From Bin87 sp965243255 (GTDB lineage Bacteria; Chloroflexota; Dehalococcoidia; Lucifugimonadales; UBA3495): 64,000 bases of DNA. Below the pieces are notes generated by a model. The model was not told the origin of the DNA, made no database searches, and saw nothing but the letters and a program-made list of their open reading frames with translations. Positions 62,860 through 64,000 of this stretch are shown one piece after another. Location of the stretch: assembly GCA_965243255.1 (NCBI GenBank), contig CBDEUH010000004.1, positions 3,009,622-3,073,621 of the forward strand, read 5' to 3'. Made by a program: the position numbers and the translations under genes. Numbering within the stretch: the first letter of the stretch is position 1; each line of letters starts with the position of its first letter.

Positions 62860-63288
62860 CTACTCCGCAGTGTGCTTCACTGCCTCCAGCGCCAGGTAGT
62901 ACCCGTACACCCCGAAGCCATAGACACACCCCTTGCTCACCGGCAGCACTGCCGATACCGTCCCCCGCGCGGTGGGGTTGCTGGCGTGCACCTCAATCAC
63001 CGGCATCGACACCTGCTGAATCGCACCCCGCAACGGCCCCGTGCCGGTAGTGTAGCCGGCCGGGTTAATCAGGCAGGCGTCGTACCCCTCTTCCCAGGCG
63101 TCGTACAGCGCGTTTACCACTTCGCCCTCGATGTTTGAGTGAACGATTTTCACGTCCACGCCCAGGCTTTCCCCGTAGCCCCGAATCTGCTCGTTAATCT
63201 GGTCCAGCGTGTTCGGGCCAAATGTCTCCACCTGCACCTTGCCGCGCATATTCATACCGGCGCCCTGAATTACCAGTACCTTGGTCAT
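62860..63288 (-). CDS. AroQ-like (type II dehydroquinase fold) protein without catalytic residues
   Basis: A 142-residue flavodoxin-like protein of the type II 3-dehydroquinase family by length and pattern (VLVIQGAGMNMRG, NTLDQINEQI, INPAGYTTGTGPLRGAI, VIEVHASNPTARG, GFGVYGYYLAL). Ungapped comparison with the Mycobacterium enzyme puts Val18 at the catalytic Arg, Gln19 at the Glu and Phe23 at the catalytic Tyr; the Asn of GPNL is Gly11, and the His of THTS is Thr. His101 and Arg108 are kept. It probably does not dehydrate dehydroquinate. It starts one base after the protoglobin stop, whose end contains its AGGAGG. Confidence 0.85.
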   Translation of the reverse strand: MTKVLVIQGAGMNMRGKVQVETFGPNTLDQINEQIRGYGESLGVDVKIVHSNIEGEVVNALYDAWEEGYDACLINPAGYTTGTGPLRGAIQQVSMPVIEVHASNPTARGTVSAVLPVSKGCVYGFGVYGYYLALEAVKHTAE

Positions 63289-63289
63289 C

Positions 63290-63937
63290 CTAATCCTCCT
63301 GGTGGGTTTGCGGGGAACCGTTGCGCCGGTTGGGGTCGGGCGTCACGCTCATTCCCGGCTCGATTTCGTTGCCGTCGTCGTCCATTAGTGGCGCGTCCGG
63401 ACGCGGTGGTATCGGCGTCTCGGTTACGTAACCAGCCAGCAGCACGTCCAACTGCAGCATCAGCATCTTGTTCCACGCTATCGCTGATCGCATGGCCGCC
63501 TTCGGGTCGTCCATCTCCTCCGCCAGCGTGGATGCAATCTGCGTCTGGATGAACGATATAGTTCCGGTCATAAAGCGAGCTGGCACCGAACCGTGCCGAC
63601 CGGCCGGCAGCGGCGGATTGCTGTGCACCACGCCCACCGCCAGCAGAAACACCGGAAACTGGTGGTCTATGCGAAACTCAATGCTGTTCCGCAGCCACCG
63701 TGCCAGGCTGTGCTTGCGCCGGGTCAGCCGCGTTTCGTTCACCTCGCCGTCTCGGGTCAGGAAGTACCGAGCCGTCGCCGGAAAGGACAGAAAATGTTCA
63801 TAAACGGCGGCGGCTAGGTCGTCAGCGCGGTCCATCAGCAGCGGCCCGCTGGCCCTGAGCAACTCCAGGTCGTCCTCGGTGAAGCCCACGAAGTCGGCCA
63901 TCTGTTGCATTCGTGCCGGCCAGTCAAATATCGTCAA
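63290..63937 (-). CDS. Protoglobin-domain protein
   Basis: A 215-residue globin-fold protein of the protoglobin type: residues about 10-170 have helices with RKHSLARWLRNSIEFRIDHQ and LLAVGVVHSNPPLP, where the His before the SNPP is a candidate heme ligand. A short disordered acidic tail follows (about 175-215). It could bind O2, NO or another gas; no output domain is fused. The start is TTG at 63937 with GAGGG 6 bases before. It is cotranscribed with the AroQ-like protein. Confidence 0.75.
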   Translation of the reverse strand: MTIFDWPARMQQMADFVGFTEDDLELLRASGPLLMDRADDLAAAVYEHFLSFPATARYFLTRDGEVNETRLTRRKHSLARWLRNSIEFRIDHQFPVFLLAVGVVHSNPPLPAGRHGSVPARFMTGTISFIQTQIASTLAEEMDDPKAAMRSAIAWNKMLMLQLDVLLAGYVTETPIPPRPDAPLMDDDGNEIEPGMSVTPDPNRRNGSPQTHQED

Positions 63938-64000
63938 GGGACACCCTCGTCATGGCAAAGTGGTTACGCCCTGACTATACCGCCCCGGCAGTAGCGCCGC

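Overview
The window is 64 kb of dense, GC-rich bacterial chromosome whose codon third positions are strongly C-biased. It looks like a Chloroflexota genome of the Dehalococcoidia/SAR202 type. The reasons are three paralogous LLM-class flavin monooxygenases, a tandem carboxymuconolactone decarboxylase, MmgE/PrpD, several SDRs, MaoC-type dehydratases, an HpaB-type hydroxylase and a sulfotransferase lying among ordinary housekeeping genes, together with a large (Alu-domain) SRP RNA. The lineage is inferred from gene content only; there is no rRNA in the window. No prophage, insertion sequence, CRISPR array or plasmid function was seen.

Layout. 1-19.4 kb is mostly housekeeping: two fabF paralogs, recJ, a Uma2 nuclease, lgt, ispE/rsmA, SRP RNA, a decayed HEPN module, an LLM oxidoreductase, folC, rny, a YmdB-type phosphoesterase, a PHP phosphoesterase and a divergent PlsY. 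19.4-23.6 kb is a leftward run: nucleotidyltransferase, MoxR, coiled-coil membrane protein, glutaredoxin-like protein, recA, recX. 24-28.7 kb is a rightward catabolic-looking operon: double CMD, alpha/beta hydrolase, HPP membrane protein, MmgE/PrpD, SDR. 31.4-39.3 kb runs leftward: ogt, the MoxR-DUF58-transglutaminase module, plsY and der. 39.3-40.1 kb is a gene-free island of nested and tandem repeats. 40.1-43.7 kb holds selB, nurA and cinA. 45.5-49.5 kb is a second rightward catabolic cluster: two MaoC-type proteins, two tandem SDRs and an LLM monooxygenase, fitting R-specific beta-oxidation of an unknown acyl compound. 50-55 kb holds DoxX, purA, an M24 aminopeptidase and a lone pstS. 55.2-58.9 kb is a leftward group of hydroxylase, esterase and sulfotransferase. 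59-64 kb holds an MFS transporter, nth, argC, tRNA-Glu, and a protoglobin/AroQ-like pair.

Signals. Many genes overlap by ATGA, GTGA or TTGA. A recurring extended -10 (TGCTAWAAT) precedes at least nine transcription units, and a few units have a clean TTGACA-N17 promoter, one of them apparently giving a leaderless mRNA. Five families of short palindromic repeats are scattered between genes. Some lie inside genes: one supplies the C-terminus and stop of lgt, and one is translated in frame inside a duplicated-domain protein.

Most notable: an AroQ homolog without its catalytic Tyr and Arg, a transglutaminase with Ser for Cys, an SDR without its catalytic triad, an alpha/beta hydrolase with Thr at the nucleophile elbow, and the 39-40 kb repeat island.
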